Of a stretch of DNA of 53,855 bases, positions 31,623 to 41,329 are shown piece after piece. Position numbers and translations under genes: made by a program. This DNA is from Pseudomonas antarctica (GTDB lineage Bacteria > Pseudomonadota > Gammaproteobacteria > Pseudomonadales > Pseudomonadaceae): assembly GCF_900624995.1 (NCBI RefSeq), contig NZ_UYXQ01000028.1, forward strand, positions 1 to 53,855, given 5' to 3'. How positions within the stretch are numbered: the stretch's first letter is position 1; the number at the start of each line of letters is the position of its first letter. Under the pieces are notes generated by a model. That model searched no databases and was not told the DNA's origin. It worked only from the letters and a program-made list of their open reading frames with translations.

Positions 31623-33620
31623 TCAAGGGTTCCATTGGTTGGACAGGGCCGGACGGACTGTCTTCAAGTCCGGCGAGTTTTCCAGGAAGTTGTCCGGGTA
31701 GTAGCCAAAACTCTTGACTCCCTGGCGCTTGAGCACACCCATCCATTCGGCCATTTGCGCACCGCTGAGGTCTGGAGCGGCGGGGGTACGCCAGTCCTTG
31801 GCTTGCAACTCAAAGACGGTTTTGTCCAGTGCGCCAGGGCGCGCCTTGATCGTGGCGACCAGTTTTTCCAGCCAGGCGTTGGACGCTTTCAGTTCCTGCC
31901 CTTCCATCAGTGGCATCGCCATCGGCGCGGTCCAGTCGTAGGCCTGAAGGAAATCATCGAGGTTCTGTGCGAACCAGGCTTCGCTGGCCGGGTTGAGCAT
32001 TGGCTCGGCGAAGATATTGCGCGCGGTCAATATCTGCGGGCCACCGATGGCGCGGACCTTGGCGGTCAGCTCATGGGTGAAGTCGATCAGGTAGCGGCTC
32101 TTGAAGCGTGTCCAGCGTTGCATCACCGCCGGGTCGGCGCGCAACGCAGCGATGCTGCCCGGCAAGCCGTTAGCGGCATAGGCCTTGAGCGCGGCAGGGC
32201 TGGCGTCTTCGAAGTCGGAGAGCACCGCATCGTCGTGGTACAGCACACCGTCGATGGCACTGTTGCGCGCCAGGTCTTCGTAGATCTCGCCAATGATCTT
32301 GCGTACTTGCGGATCAAACGGCGACAAGCGCTTGTATTGATCCGGGTCGAGGCCAACCTTGCCGGTTTCCGGGTCCCAGCGGGTCACACGTGGCAGCTTG
32401 GGGTCGAGGGCGAAGCTGAGCACGGGCATCCACGCATACACACTGGCATGGGCACGGGTGTGCAGTTGCCAGGAAACGCGGTTGAACAGGTCAGCGCGCA
32501 CCGGCAAGTGGCGGTTGGGGAAGTACAGCGAATGCACCAGGCCGTCACCCTTGGGGTCGGCGAACGCTTGCAGGAACACGGTGCCTGCACCCATGTCCAC
32601 CACCCGTTGCACCAGCTGGTCGAGGTTGCGCGCTTGTTGGGCTGGGTCCGGGTCGTAGACGTTGTCCAGGTCCACGTGCAGCACGCGCAGCGGAGCCTGG
32701 GCTTGCACCGCCACCATGCTGTTAGCGAAGTGCTCGCCGTCCGGGTCGGAAGCTACCAGGAAGCGTGGGCTGCTCATCAGGTTGCCGAGGCTGTCGAGAC
32801 CGTCTTCCAGGGTCAGGGCCATCTGATAGCCCTGCTCACCGACGATCGCCAGCGACGTGCCCTTGGCCGCGCCGTATGGCCACACCCATACACGTGGTGC
32901 TTTGCCGGTCACGGTGCGGATCTTGTTGGAGATCGCCGCAACATCAGCCCGCATGCGCGCATCGAATGTCGCCTGGTCCTCGTAACGCCCGGTGGCCGGG
33001 TCAAAGCGCAGGCTGGTCGCCGCCGGTTCCAGGTTGCCCTGGGGGTTGGCGAGGATCCCTTTGTGGTTGTTGTCGGTATGCGCGGCGATTTCCACCAGGC
33101 CGGACTGGGACACCTCGCGAATCTGTTGCCAGGTCAGGAATTCCCCACGTGGGCGCGGCGAGCCGGCGAAGTCCACCGGTTGATTGAGCGGCGTATCGAT
33201 CCAATACCCCACCGGCGCCAGCAAGGCCGGCCAGTGATAGGCGCGCAGAATCGGCATGACGCGGGTGTAGAAGCTGGAGTAGCCGTCATCGAAGCTGAGC
33301 ATGATGGCTTTGGGCGGCAACTCGGGGCCGCCACGACGCGCGGCCAGGATCTGGTCGACGCTGACCGCCTGGTAGCCATTCTCGCGCAGCCAGGCCAATT
33401 GTTCGATCAAACGCTCGGTACGCACCGCCACCACCGCCTGATCAGGGTCGCGGTCTTCGACGTCGTGGTAGGCAATGCCCAGGAAATGGTTTTGCGGCCA
33501 CGGCGCTTCATTGGCCAGGGTCGGCCGCTCGGCGGGTGGGGTAAAGGGCGCGGGTTGCTGGGCGCAGGCAGTGGCCAGCAATACACCCAGGACCAACAAG
33601 CAACGGCTGAGGACGGTCAT
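31623..33620 (-). CDS. pgaB: PNAG N-deacetylase/hydrolase PgaB
   Basis: A 665-residue periplasmic lipoprotein with lipobox at Cys19. The NodB-type deacetylase domain shows SFDDGYSS (Asp111, Asp112) and the metal-binding histidines of HTDNNH (His181, His186). The C-terminal half (about 310-665, with [20 protein letters not shown] and [15 protein letters not shown]) corresponds to the family's glycoside-hydrolase domain. PgaB partly deacetylates the nascent polymer so that it can leave through PgaA. The length matches the E. coli enzyme (672). It follows pgaA by 12 bases. Confidence 0.95.
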   Translation of the reverse strand: MTVLSRCLLVLGVLLATACAQQPAPFTPPAERPTLANEAPWPQNHFLGIAYHDVEDRDPDQAVVAVRTERLIEQLAWLRENGYQAVSVDQILAARRGGPELPPKAIMLSFDDGYSSFYTRVMPILRAYHWPALLAPVGYWIDTPLNQPVDFAGSPRPRGEFLTWQQIREVSQSGLVEIAAHTDNNHKGILANPQGNLEPAATSLRFDPATGRYEDQATFDARMRADVAAISNKIRTVTGKAPRVWVWPYGAAKGTSLAIVGEQGYQMALTLEDGLDSLGNLMSSPRFLVASDPDGEHFANSMVAVQAQAPLRVLHVDLDNVYDPDPAQQARNLDQLVQRVVDMGAGTVFLQAFADPKGDGLVHSLYFPNRHLPVRADLFNRVSWQLHTRAHASVYAWMPVLSFALDPKLPRVTRWDPETGKVGLDPDQYKRLSPFDPQVRKIIGEIYEDLARNSAIDGVLYHDDAVLSDFEDASPAALKAYAANGLPGSIAALRADPAVMQRWTRFKSRYLIDFTHELTAKVRAIGGPQILTARNIFAEPMLNPASEAWFAQNLDDFLQAYDWTAPMAMPLMEGQELKASNAWLEKLVATIKARPGALDKTVFELQAKDWRTPAAPDLSGAQMAEWMGVLKRQGVKSFGYYPDNFLENSPDLKTVRPALSNQWNP

Positions 33621-33632
33621 GGTCAGGCTCTT

Positions 33633-36113
33633 TTAGAAACGGTAAGTGAGGTCGACGAGCAAGCGCAGATCGCGTTCGCGATCACCGTCATAAGGTCGGC
33701 TGATCAGGCTCAGGTTCGCGCCGGCTTCCAGCACGTCGTTCCAGCGAACGCGTTGGCCATAGCCGATCAAGCCAACACCACCGGTGGAATAGTCCCGCTG
33801 GCTATACGTACCCGCGCCGACTTGGAACTGCTGACTCCACTGGGTCTCGTAGCGGTGATAGAGCACGTGGTTGACCGTCACGGTGGGCAACACGCTGAGG
33901 TCAGACTTGGGGTTGAAGTACACCGTGTCTTCCTTGGTGTTGCGGCTGGCGCCGACTTCCAGGCCCAGGTCCACTTGCACGCCCGGCGAGCTGTAGATGC
34001 CCTCACGGCCGGTGAGCAAGGCTTCGAGCCGGTTGTTGCCGTCGCTGAAGTGGGACGGGCTCAAGGACAGCTTCCACTCGCGGCTTTCATTCGCGCGCCA
34101 GCGGATAAAACCACTGCCACCGTTGGCCGTGACATCGGCGTTCAGTGCCCGTAACGGTGTGGTGGTCAGCAGGTAGCCGAGGCTGGCGCCATACTGCCAG
34201 TTGTCGTTGATGTCGCGAGCGATCGACACGCTCGCGCCTTGCTTGGAGCCATAGCCATAGGAGTGATTGGAGACTTCGGCCTGCAGAGTCATGTCGCGGG
34301 TGCGACGCTCCACGCCAACCCGTTGCCAGCGGTGCTGGCCGGTGCTTTCGGTGAAATCAGCAGTGGCATAACCGGCTCCAGCGAACAGGCGCCAGTCTTC
34401 GTCGATAGGCGGCGTGTAGAGCACGCTTTCGATGCCCCAATCACGGCTACCGGCGACCGCGCCGGTGTCGCCGTTATTGCCGCCGCCGTAGCTTTTACCG
34501 GTGTAGGCCTCGACGCGCAGTTCCGCCATGTCGTGCACATCACACAAGCGACGCAGGCGCTGCACTTGGCGGCTGTCCGGGTTGCGGGCCAGCACGTCAT
34601 CGGTCAGCACGTCCATTTGCCGCCATTCCTGCAGGTCCATGGCGGTGTAGGCCTGGTTCACTTCCAGGCCGATATCACGCGGGGCCTGGGCTTCGGTTTC
34701 CTTGAGGGTGCCTTCGGCGCGGCGCGGCCAGTCACGGGCGCGGTACATATCGGCCTGGGCCAGGCGCAAGCCCACGTTACCTGGGGCTTTCGCCACCAAC
34801 GCTTCCAGGCCGGCCTCGCTGCCAGGCAGGTCGCCACCGTAAGTGCCGGCCTGCGCCGACAGTTGTTGCGCGTCCATCCAGCTGTCGTTGGGGTTACCGA
34901 TGGGCAGGCCCTTGAGCTCGACGCGCGGGTTTTGGGTGTTGGCCAGGTTGCTGGCGACTTCACGCGCTTCTTTGACCTTATCGCTTTCGAGCAGGGCGTA
35001 GAACAACGCAGTGCTGTCTTCGACGTGATCGCCCGGGTCCGCATCCGAGGCCGTCAGCGCCTGGCGATACAACGGCTCGGCTTTTTCCGGCTGGCGTTGA
35101 TCGAGGTAAGCAGCGGCCACCCAGCGCACGGCGTAGGTGGGCAATTGCACGCCTTCGCCGTTAAGGATTTCGTACTCGCGGACCACATCCGCCGTACGCG
35201 CCCGCGCCTTGAGGGCACCGAGACGGTCGATGCGCCAGCGCACTACGTCTTCGTGGGCGCTGGGGTCGGGCGTCCAGCGTGTGAGCAGCTTGTCGTAATC
35301 GTTGAGGGCACGGTCGGCGATCACGTAACGTTCTTTCTCGGTGCGCGTGGCGAACTCGGCCATGCGCACGCGCTCGGCGGCGAGGTCGCCCTCCAGGCGG
35401 CGTTGGGTCACCGCGTCGAGTACGCCCGGATGCTTGGCCGACAGGCGCAACGCCGGTTCCGGCAGGCGGGCACGTTGCAGGGCGATGATGTATTCGCGGA
35501 CCACGTCAGGTGTGTCGCCCGCGCGAATAAAGGCCTGGTCGAACTCGAACAGGGCGTCGTAGTTCAAGCCCGCGCGGGTCAGCGCATAACCCAGGGCCAT
35601 GCGGCGGTTGGGGTCGTTCGGTTGCGCCGCCACCAATGCACGTGTGCGTTGCACCGCTTCATTGGTTTGGCCGCCGTCGGCCTGGGTCAGGGCCTGGCCG
35701 AGTTGCAGGTCGACGTTATTCGGCTCGCGCAGCAGCGCTTTTTGATACACCGCCAGGGCCTGCGGCCACTGCTTTTGATTGCGATAAGTACGGGCCACCG
35801 TGGCCAATGCCTGGGGGGTCAGGTTGCGATTTTTGCCCTGGGCCTCATACACCTTGAGCACTTCGGTGCCTTGCCCGGCCCACCCGGCAATGACAATGTG
35901 ATCGCTGATCTGGCCTGGCGTCTGGCGCTCGGCAGGCAGTTGGCGTAATTGAGTGAGGGCTGGCGTGAAGTTGCCGTTGCGCGCCTGAATGATCAGGGCA
36001 TCGTAGGCGGGATCAGCCATGGCAAAGCCGGGCATGAACAGTTGGCTGCACAAGGCGGCCCCGATGAACAGTCGCAACCGGCCTGAAGCACTGATGGGTA
36101 GGTTTCGCAACAT
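33633..36113 (-). CDS. pgaA: PNAG export porin PgaA
   Basis: From ATG 36111-36113 (AAGGAAG 8 bases upstream) the protein has 826 residues, close to the usual size of about 807. A signal peptide ends near FAMADP. The N-terminal half consists of TPR-like helical repeats (about 35-500) that gather the deacetylated polymer in the periplasm. The C-terminal third is a beta-barrel ending in RDLRLLVDLTYRF, with a terminal Phe as in outer-membrane proteins. First gene of pgaABCD. Confidence 0.93.
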   Translation of the reverse strand: MLRNLPISASGRLRLFIGAALCSQLFMPGFAMADPAYDALIIQARNGNFTPALTQLRQLPAERQTPGQISDHIVIAGWAGQGTEVLKVYEAQGKNRNLTPQALATVARTYRNQKQWPQALAVYQKALLREPNNVDLQLGQALTQADGGQTNEAVQRTRALVAAQPNDPNRRMALGYALTRAGLNYDALFEFDQAFIRAGDTPDVVREYIIALQRARLPEPALRLSAKHPGVLDAVTQRRLEGDLAAERVRMAEFATRTEKERYVIADRALNDYDKLLTRWTPDPSAHEDVVRWRIDRLGALKARARTADVVREYEILNGEGVQLPTYAVRWVAAAYLDQRQPEKAEPLYRQALTASDADPGDHVEDSTALFYALLESDKVKEAREVASNLANTQNPRVELKGLPIGNPNDSWMDAQQLSAQAGTYGGDLPGSEAGLEALVAKAPGNVGLRLAQADMYRARDWPRRAEGTLKETEAQAPRDIGLEVNQAYTAMDLQEWRQMDVLTDDVLARNPDSRQVQRLRRLCDVHDMAELRVEAYTGKSYGGGNNGDTGAVAGSRDWGIESVLYTPPIDEDWRLFAGAGYATADFTESTGQHRWQRVGVERRTRDMTLQAEVSNHSYGYGSKQGASVSIARDINDNWQYGASLGYLLTTTPLRALNADVTANGGSGFIRWRANESREWKLSLSPSHFSDGNNRLEALLTGREGIYSSPGVQVDLGLEVGASRNTKEDTVYFNPKSDLSVLPTVTVNHVLYHRYETQWSQQFQVGAGTYSQRDYSTGGVGLIGYGQRVRWNDVLEAGANLSLISRPYDGDRERDLRLLVDLTYRF

Positions 36114-36253
36114 ATCGTGAGCTTCCTTACACACGGAAAGCTATAACGATAGGTGGTCCTGAGCGGTTCGCATCAGGGCGCCGGCGTCTAATGACCCGAC
36201 CAAGCTTTCCTGTAGGAACTATCCCTTAGTGACGTAGGGAAATACCAAACTCA

Positions 36254-36265
36254 GAACAATTGTTC
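36254..36265. promoter_or_regulatory. Palindrome in the pga upstream region
   Basis: GAACAATTGTTC is a perfect 12-bp palindrome, extended imperfectly by TCA on the left and AGA on the right. It lies about 140 bases upstream of the pgaA start. It has the size and symmetry of an operator, but no binding protein is suggested by the sequence and an AT-rich palindrome can arise by chance. Confidence 0.35.
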
Positions 36266-36291
36266 AGAATTGTGCGAGCAACAGAAAAGCC

Positions 36292-36384
36292 AATGGGGGA
36301 GCAGAGTTGCCTGAGCTAATCGGTCAGCGTCGGCCTATACGCCGACGGTTTGACCGCTGCCTCAAGCAACGCTGCTCCCCCATT
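36292..36384. terminator. Large nested hairpin between DUF945 gene and pgaA
   Basis: AATGGGGGAGCAG (36292-36304) pairs with CTGCTCCCCCATT (36372-36384). Inside, CGGTCA pairs with TGACCG and CGTCGGC (36328-36334) with GCCGACG (36341-36347). On the minus strand this follows the DUF945 gene by 27 bases. It is either a terminator for that gene or a REP-type element; the run AATAAATAATG on that strand is only a weak U-tract. Confidence 0.55.
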
Positions 36385-36411
36385 ATTTATTTCTTACCGA
36401 TGTAAGAAATC

Positions 36412-37908
36412 TTACTGAGCGCCGCTGACCGCACCGACTTTGGCCATCACGAAACCCATGAATTGCTCGACGGTCATCTTCTGACCGTTGAAGGTCACTT
36501 CATTGTTGGCGTAATGCAGCTTGGAGACCACGTCAGTGCCCACCAGGGTTGCCAACTGAGTGCCGACCGCCATGCCGCTGACCATCTCGGCCGCCATCTG
36601 CGATTGCTGCTCGATGGCTTTAGGGTCAGTCACGCCGCCCACCTGCGCTTGCAGTGCCGCCACGTCGCCGATCATTGGCTTGGACAGGGTCAGGTTGGCA
36701 TCCAGCAGCGCGATAACCTGTTTGCCCAGCTCAACCGGCGGCAGTTCCATCGAGGCAGGTTTGGTCAGGTCCATCACCAGGTTGAATTTGCTTTCGCCAT
36801 GGGTGGTTTTCAGCGACAGGTTCTCCACCGCCACTTGCGGCTTGGCGGCCAGCATTTGATTGACGTTGGCCTCGGCCAGGGTTTGCTCGGCTTCGGTCAG
36901 TTGCAACTCAGGCACCGGCTGGCCAGCAGCGGCAGCGGCTTGCACCGGCTGCATCTTGTCCTGGTAAAGCTTGGTCAGCACCAGCATCGCCGGAATGTCG
37001 ACGTTCTTCATGCTCAGGGCCATGGCGGCCGAGCCCACAGGCTTACCCTGGTAACCGATCTCGTCGATCTTGTAGTCGACGCGGCCAGCCAGGTTGTTGT
37101 CCTTGGTCTCGCTGGTGTCTTTCTGCTCGAAGCCCTTGAGGGTCAGCACGGCTTTTTGCGGACCGAAGGTGACTTTGGTGTCGGTCAGCTCAACGGTGTT
37201 TTGCCCGGTGTAGAAACCGAAGGTGGTTTTTTCCAGGTTGCTCGCCACAGTGAGGCCTGACAGTTCAGCTTCGAACGGCACGCCATTGGCATCGATCACT
37301 GCGACCTTGAGGCTGTTCATGTAGCCATCGGCCTTGACCTTCTGGCCTTCGGCGGTACCGTCGAAGTTCAGGTTGGCGCCGGAGAAACTTACCGAGGACT
37401 TGTCGTCCTTGATCTCCAGGGGCTGCAGTTCGACGTTACCGCTCACCGAACGGCTGTAGCCGATGTTGGCCACACCTTTAAGCGGCGATACATCTTTGCT
37501 GGCGGCGAACCATTTTTCAGTGGTCGCGTTCTTTTCCAGTGCATAGTGACTGGTGGCCATGACCGGCAGCCACTTGAGCGAAACCAGACGCGAGAACGGC
37601 AGCGGGCCGTGTTCGATGTGGTCGACAAACAGCAATTCAGGGTTCGGGTTGTCTTCACCGAACACGCTGCCTTGGCCTTTAAGTCGGTAGTGCGCGGTGC
37701 TGCTGAACAGGCCACGGTCCAGGGACACCAGCTCCAGGTTCACGCTACCGTCGACACCGGCCATGGAGGTCTGCAGTTCCTTGTTGGCGTTCTGGATCGC
37801 GGTCTGCAGCACCGGCTCCAACTGCTTACCGGTGTACCAGGCGCCGCCTGCACTGACGACGCCGACGGCGACAACGAAACCCAAAAGAACAACTGCTGGC
37901 TTATTCAT
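36412..37908 (-). CDS. DUF945 (YdgA-like) family protein
   Basis: A 498-residue protein with an N-terminal hydrophobic segment (about 5-25) followed by the family hallmark AWYTGKQLEPVLQTAI near the start. A long beta-rich periplasmic part follows, with LELVSLDRGLFSSTAHYRLK, VDYKIDEIGYQGKPVGS and a C-terminal LTLSKPMIGDVAAL region. DUF945 proteins such as E. coli YdgA are about 500 residues and envelope-located. Their function is not known. It appears to be a single gene, ended by the nested hairpin before pga. Confidence 0.85.
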   Translation of the reverse strand: MNKPAVVLLGFVVAVGVVSAGGAWYTGKQLEPVLQTAIQNANKELQTSMAGVDGSVNLELVSLDRGLFSSTAHYRLKGQGSVFGEDNPNPELLFVDHIEHGPLPFSRLVSLKWLPVMATSHYALEKNATTEKWFAASKDVSPLKGVANIGYSRSVSGNVELQPLEIKDDKSSVSFSGANLNFDGTAEGQKVKADGYMNSLKVAVIDANGVPFEAELSGLTVASNLEKTTFGFYTGQNTVELTDTKVTFGPQKAVLTLKGFEQKDTSETKDNNLAGRVDYKIDEIGYQGKPVGSAAMALSMKNVDIPAMLVLTKLYQDKMQPVQAAAAAGQPVPELQLTEAEQTLAEANVNQMLAAKPQVAVENLSLKTTHGESKFNLVMDLTKPASMELPPVELGKQVIALLDANLTLSKPMIGDVAALQAQVGGVTDPKAIEQQSQMAAEMVSGMAVGTQLATLVGTDVVSKLHYANNEVTFNGQKMTVEQFMGFVMAKVGAVSGAQ

Positions 37909-38056
37909 GAAGTGACCTGATCAAATCCTGTGAGAAGTGGGCTGTCTTCCTTGAACCCCAAGAGGGGTTGGCTCGAACCCGCCGAAAACGGGGGAAGATT
38001 AGCACTGGCGGCCGAGAGCGGCCCAGCTTTTCAGAGAGGTCAGGTCAGCCGTTGGT

Positions 38057-38689
38057 TCACGAGTACTCCAATTCAATCTCGTCGAGTTGGTGATCAAAAC
38101 TCTTCAAACGTGCGGTCCAGGTGTACACCAACACCTCAAACTCGCGGTGTATCACCGCGTTGCTCGGGGTGTCGGTCTTGGGGTCGCAGAAATCCAGCTG
38201 GTAGCGCTCGCGGGCCATGGTGTTAGCCACGTCGGACAATTCCCGAGCGTTATTCAGCCAATGCCTACCTTCGGCTACCTGCTGGTCGAGCAGCACACAT
38301 TGCTTTTTCAGGGCTTCGAGGCTTTTTTCCAGGGGCGTACCGGTGAGTTCACCCATGACTTCCTGGAAGGTGCGCCCGGGCTGCCAGTAGCTGCCCCAAA
38401 AATAGCGGTCGAACACGGTTTCGACGCGGCGCAGGGCGACCTTGGTGTCCCAGATCGCCACCCGGGTCTTGCCTTGCTCAAGCAGCTTTTTCTTCACGCG
38501 TTGGCTTTGGTAAGACGCCCACGCCACCACGCCAATGGACAAGGTGCCAATCACCAGGCACGCGCTGTCGAGAAACACCATGGCCTTGTCAATTTGATGG
38601 GCGAGCATGACGCCGTAGAAATAGGCAGCCGATAACAACACCAGTGCGAAACACACGCACCAGAAAGCGGGAGCATAAGGGTTTTTCAT
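38057..38689 (-). CDS. Hypothetical membrane protein
   Basis: From ATG 38687-38689 the protein has 210 residues; the frame allows seven more codons upstream. Two hydrophobic helices (about 6-26 and 38-60) are followed by a hydrophilic, helical, probably cytoplasmic part with KKLLEQGKTRVAIWDTKVAL, VFDRYFWGSYWQPGRTFQEV and an acidic end QLDEIELEYS. The layout recalls a phage- or stress-related two-helix membrane family, but I cannot name one. It is flanked by unrelated single genes. Confidence 0.65.
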   Translation of the reverse strand: MKNPYAPAFWCVCFALVLLSAAYFYGVMLAHQIDKAMVFLDSACLVIGTLSIGVVAWASYQSQRVKKKLLEQGKTRVAIWDTKVALRRVETVFDRYFWGSYWQPGRTFQEVMGELTGTPLEKSLEALKKQCVLLDQQVAEGRHWLNNARELSDVANTMARERYQLDFCDPKTDTPSNAVIHREFEVLVYTWTARLKSFDHQLDEIELEYS

Positions 38690-38769
38690 TATTGGAATCC
38701 CCATGAGCAAACGCGAGCAGTGTCAGGCGGACCTCACTGTGGCCCGCCTGTCAAAGCATAGCTATTCGC

Positions 38770-40218
38770 TCAGGGTTTGCCGGGCTGTGACGCGTGCGTT
38801 CGTCCGCTTTCCCAGCCGCCGCCCAAGGCCAGGAACAGATCGATCTGGCTCATGGCAACCTGGGTGTTCGCTGCCGCCAGTTGCGCGCGCACATCGGTGT
38901 AGGTGCGAGTGGCTTGCAGGTCGGCCAGGAACGAGGCGCGCCCGGCCTGGAAGAACCGGTGCGTCTGCTGCGAAGCTTCTTTGGCGGACTGCCCGGCGTC
39001 GGCCAGTGCATCGCGGCGTTGCAACTGCGCGGTGTATTGCGCAAGGCCGGTCTGAGTTTCGCGGATGGCATTGAGCACCACCCCGTCGAAGTGGGCCAGG
39101 GCGCCCTGGGTCGCGGCTTCAGCTTCGTGGATACGCGCGCGGGCGCCGTTGGTCGGCACCGACCAACTGATCAACGGGCCAAAGCCCCAGCGGTTGGTCG
39201 CAGGCGTACCCAGGTCGTCGAGAAGACCGACCGTGCCCACGGTGGCGCCGATACTGATGTCCGGGTACAACGCGCCAGTGGCCACACCGATACGCGCGGT
39301 GGCGGCAGCCAATTGGCGTTCAGCCTGGCGGACGTCGGGGCGGCGTTTGAGCAGGGTCGCGCCGTCACCCACGGGCAGCAACTGGCCGATGTGCGGCAGC
39401 TCGGCGCAGGTGCCGGTACCGGTCGGCAGTTGGTCTACCGGCTTGGCCAGCAGCATCGACAATCGGAACAGGCCCGCCTGACGCGCCGCTTCGTAGCGCG
39501 GCATGTCGGCGCGCAACGATTTGTATTGGGTTTGCGAACGCGTCACCTGGGTTTCGTCACCGCGCCCCGCGTCGCGCAGGCGCTGGGTCAACTGGGTGCT
39601 CTGGGCTTGCAAGTCGAGGGACTCGTTGGCAATCGCCAGTTCTTCGTTGGCCGCGCACACCTGGGTGTAGGAGCGCACCACATCCGCTACCAGCGTAATG
39701 CGCGCGGTGTCAGCGCCAGCCTGGGCGGCGTCAGTGGTGGCCTGGGCGCTTTCGATACCGCGCTGCAAGGTACCGAACAAGTCGAACTGGTAAGAGGTGC
39801 TGATGCTGGCGCTGCCGATGTTGCCGACCGGGACTTTTTCCGTCAGCAAAAACGCTTCGCCCGATTCCTGCAGGCGCTGGGCCTCAGCCTTGACGCCCGC
39901 GTTCCAACCGCCTGCCGATTGCGCCTCCTGGGTCTGGAAACGCGCGCGTTGCAGGTTGGCGGCGGCTACACGCAGGTCAGTGTTGGAGGCCATGGCCTGG
40001 CGTACCAGCTCATCCAGGCGCGGGTCTTTGTAGAGTTTCCACCAATCGGCCGGAACCGGCGCCGAGACCACGTTGTTGCCCTCGCCCGCGATCTGCCCTT
40101 GCAGGTCGCCACGGTTGATCGCGGCCTTATCCGGCAGTTTGTAATCGAGCCCCACCACTTGGCAGGCCGACAGCAGCAAACCCAAGCCGGCCGTGGCCAG
40201 CAACGCCGCCGGTTTCAT
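38770..40218 (-). CDS. NodT-family efflux outer-membrane lipoprotein
   Basis: A 482-residue TolC-like outer-membrane factor with lipobox at Cys19. Both halves carry the OEP repeats typical of NodT proteins, for example WWKLYKDPRLDELVRQAMAS at the front and RRPDVRQAERQLAAATARIG in the second half. It would form the trimeric exit duct of the tripartite pump whose adaptor and permease are encoded immediately upstream. It overlaps the HlyD gene by 4 bases and is the last gene of the five-gene operon. Confidence 0.9.
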   Translation of the reverse strand: MKPAALLATAGLGLLLSACQVVGLDYKLPDKAAINRGDLQGQIAGEGNNVVSAPVPADWWKLYKDPRLDELVRQAMASNTDLRVAAANLQRARFQTQEAQSAGGWNAGVKAEAQRLQESGEAFLLTEKVPVGNIGSASISTSYQFDLFGTLQRGIESAQATTDAAQAGADTARITLVADVVRSYTQVCAANEELAIANESLDLQAQSTQLTQRLRDAGRGDETQVTRSQTQYKSLRADMPRYEAARQAGLFRLSMLLAKPVDQLPTGTGTCAELPHIGQLLPVGDGATLLKRRPDVRQAERQLAAATARIGVATGALYPDISIGATVGTVGLLDDLGTPATNRWGFGPLISWSVPTNGARARIHEAEAATQGALAHFDGVVLNAIRETQTGLAQYTAQLQRRDALADAGQSAKEASQQTHRFFQAGRASFLADLQATRTYTDVRAQLAAANTQVAMSQIDLFLALGGGWESGRTHASQPGKP

Positions 40219-41123
40219 GGTGTTTCTCCCTGCTGCGCCTTTTCTTTGGCGGCGGTCTTGTCGTCAATGATCGACACCGTGGCCGTACGCCCGGCGATCA
40301 TGCGAAAGTCCGCCGGCACGTCATCAAAGGCAATGCGCACCGGAATCCGCTGGGCCAGGCGCACCCAGCTGAATGCCGGGTTGACGTTGGGCAACAGGTT
40401 GGAGCCACTGCTGCGGTCGCGGTCTTCGATACCGGCGACGATGCTCTGCACATGGCCGCGCAGGCGCGCGTTATCGCCGATCACTCGAATATCGACGGCC
40501 ATGCCGATGTGAATGCCATCGAGCTTGGTCTCCTCGAAGTAGCCGTCGATGTGGAAGGAATTACTGTCCACCACCGACAACACCGGGCGCCCAGCGGTGA
40601 CGAACTCCTGAGCACGCGGCGCGCGGTCGTTGACGTAACCGTCCACGGGGCTGCGGATGACCGAGCGGTCGAGGTTGAGCTGCGCGGCGTCCACGGTCAC
40701 CTGCGCCTCGGCCAAGGCCGATTGGGCGCGGGCCACGCGCGACTGGCTTTCTTCCAGTTGTTCGCTCGGCACCAGGTTACCCAAGCCACGGTTTCGCTTG
40801 TTCTCGCGCTGCGCCTGGGCCAGGGTTTCCTGGCGGTCCGCCACGGTGGCCTGGGCTTGGCGCAGGGCCAGCTTGAAGCGGTCCTGGTCCACGGCGAACA
40901 GCACCTGGCCCTTGGTTACCAACTGGTTATCGCGCACATCGACTTGCTGGATCAGCCCGGACACGTCCGGGGCGATCTGCACGATGTCGGCACGGATATG
41001 CCCGTCACGGGTCCAGGGCGCAAACATGTAGTACATGACCATGCGCCACACAACGACGACAGCGAAGGTCACTATCAATAACGTCAGGACTACACGGCCG
41101 ATGGTCAAAAAAGGTTTTTTCAT
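40215..41123 (-). CDS. AaeA-like HlyD-family periplasmic adaptor
   Basis: A 302-residue membrane-fusion protein with one N-terminal membrane helix (about 9-28). It begins with the family-typical MYYMFAPWTRDGHIRADIVQ and has a biotinyl-lipoyl-like half (IAPDVSGLIQQVDVRDNQLV), a helical hairpin and the second half-motif RSPVDGYVNDRAPRAQEFV. The size and sequence fit AaeA, which pairs with FUSC-type permeases exporting aromatic carboxylic acids in E. coli. The substrate here is inferred by homology only. Four-base overlaps join it to both neighbours. Confidence 0.88.
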   Translation of the reverse strand: MKKPFLTIGRVVLTLLIVTFAVVVVWRMVMYYMFAPWTRDGHIRADIVQIAPDVSGLIQQVDVRDNQLVTKGQVLFAVDQDRFKLALRQAQATVADRQETLAQAQRENKRNRGLGNLVPSEQLEESQSRVARAQSALAEAQVTVDAAQLNLDRSVIRSPVDGYVNDRAPRAQEFVTAGRPVLSVVDSNSFHIDGYFEETKLDGIHIGMAVDIRVIGDNARLRGHVQSIVAGIEDRDRSSGSNLLPNVNPAFSWVRLAQRIPVRIAFDDVPADFRMIAGRTATVSIIDDKTAAKEKAQQGETP

Positions 41124-41329
41124 GTCATCAGATATCGACTGAGTGAGTCCACCGCGCCCAGCAACAGCGCGTAGAGCCCCACATTGAACAATGCCCGGTG
41201 CCAGACCAGGCGATAGAAGTGAATGCGCGTCAACAGCCCGTGCACCACCAGAAACAACACGTAGGTAATGCCCATCAGCACCAGCAGCGTGGGCAGGAAC
41301 ACCCCGCTGATATCCAGATCACCGATCAT
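41120..41329 (-). CDS. DUF1656 small membrane protein (AaeX-like)
   Basis: A 69-residue protein with two hydrophobic helices. It begins with the family signature GDLDISGVFLPTLLVLMGIT and contains the HGLLTRIHFYRLVWHRALFN segment. DUF1656/AaeX proteins are regularly encoded between a FUSC permease and its HlyD adaptor, as here with 4-base overlaps on both sides. The function is unknown. It may help assemble or stabilise the pump. Confidence 0.9.
   Translation of the reverse strand: MIGDLDISGVFLPTLLVLMGITYVLFLVVHGLLTRIHFYRLVWHRALFNVGLYALLLGAVDSLSRYLMT

Noticed and set aside
31584..34154. 856-residue plus-strand frame across pgaB and pgaA
   Set aside because: Antisense shadow of two certain genes; composition is dominated by His, Gln and Arg as usual for such shadows.
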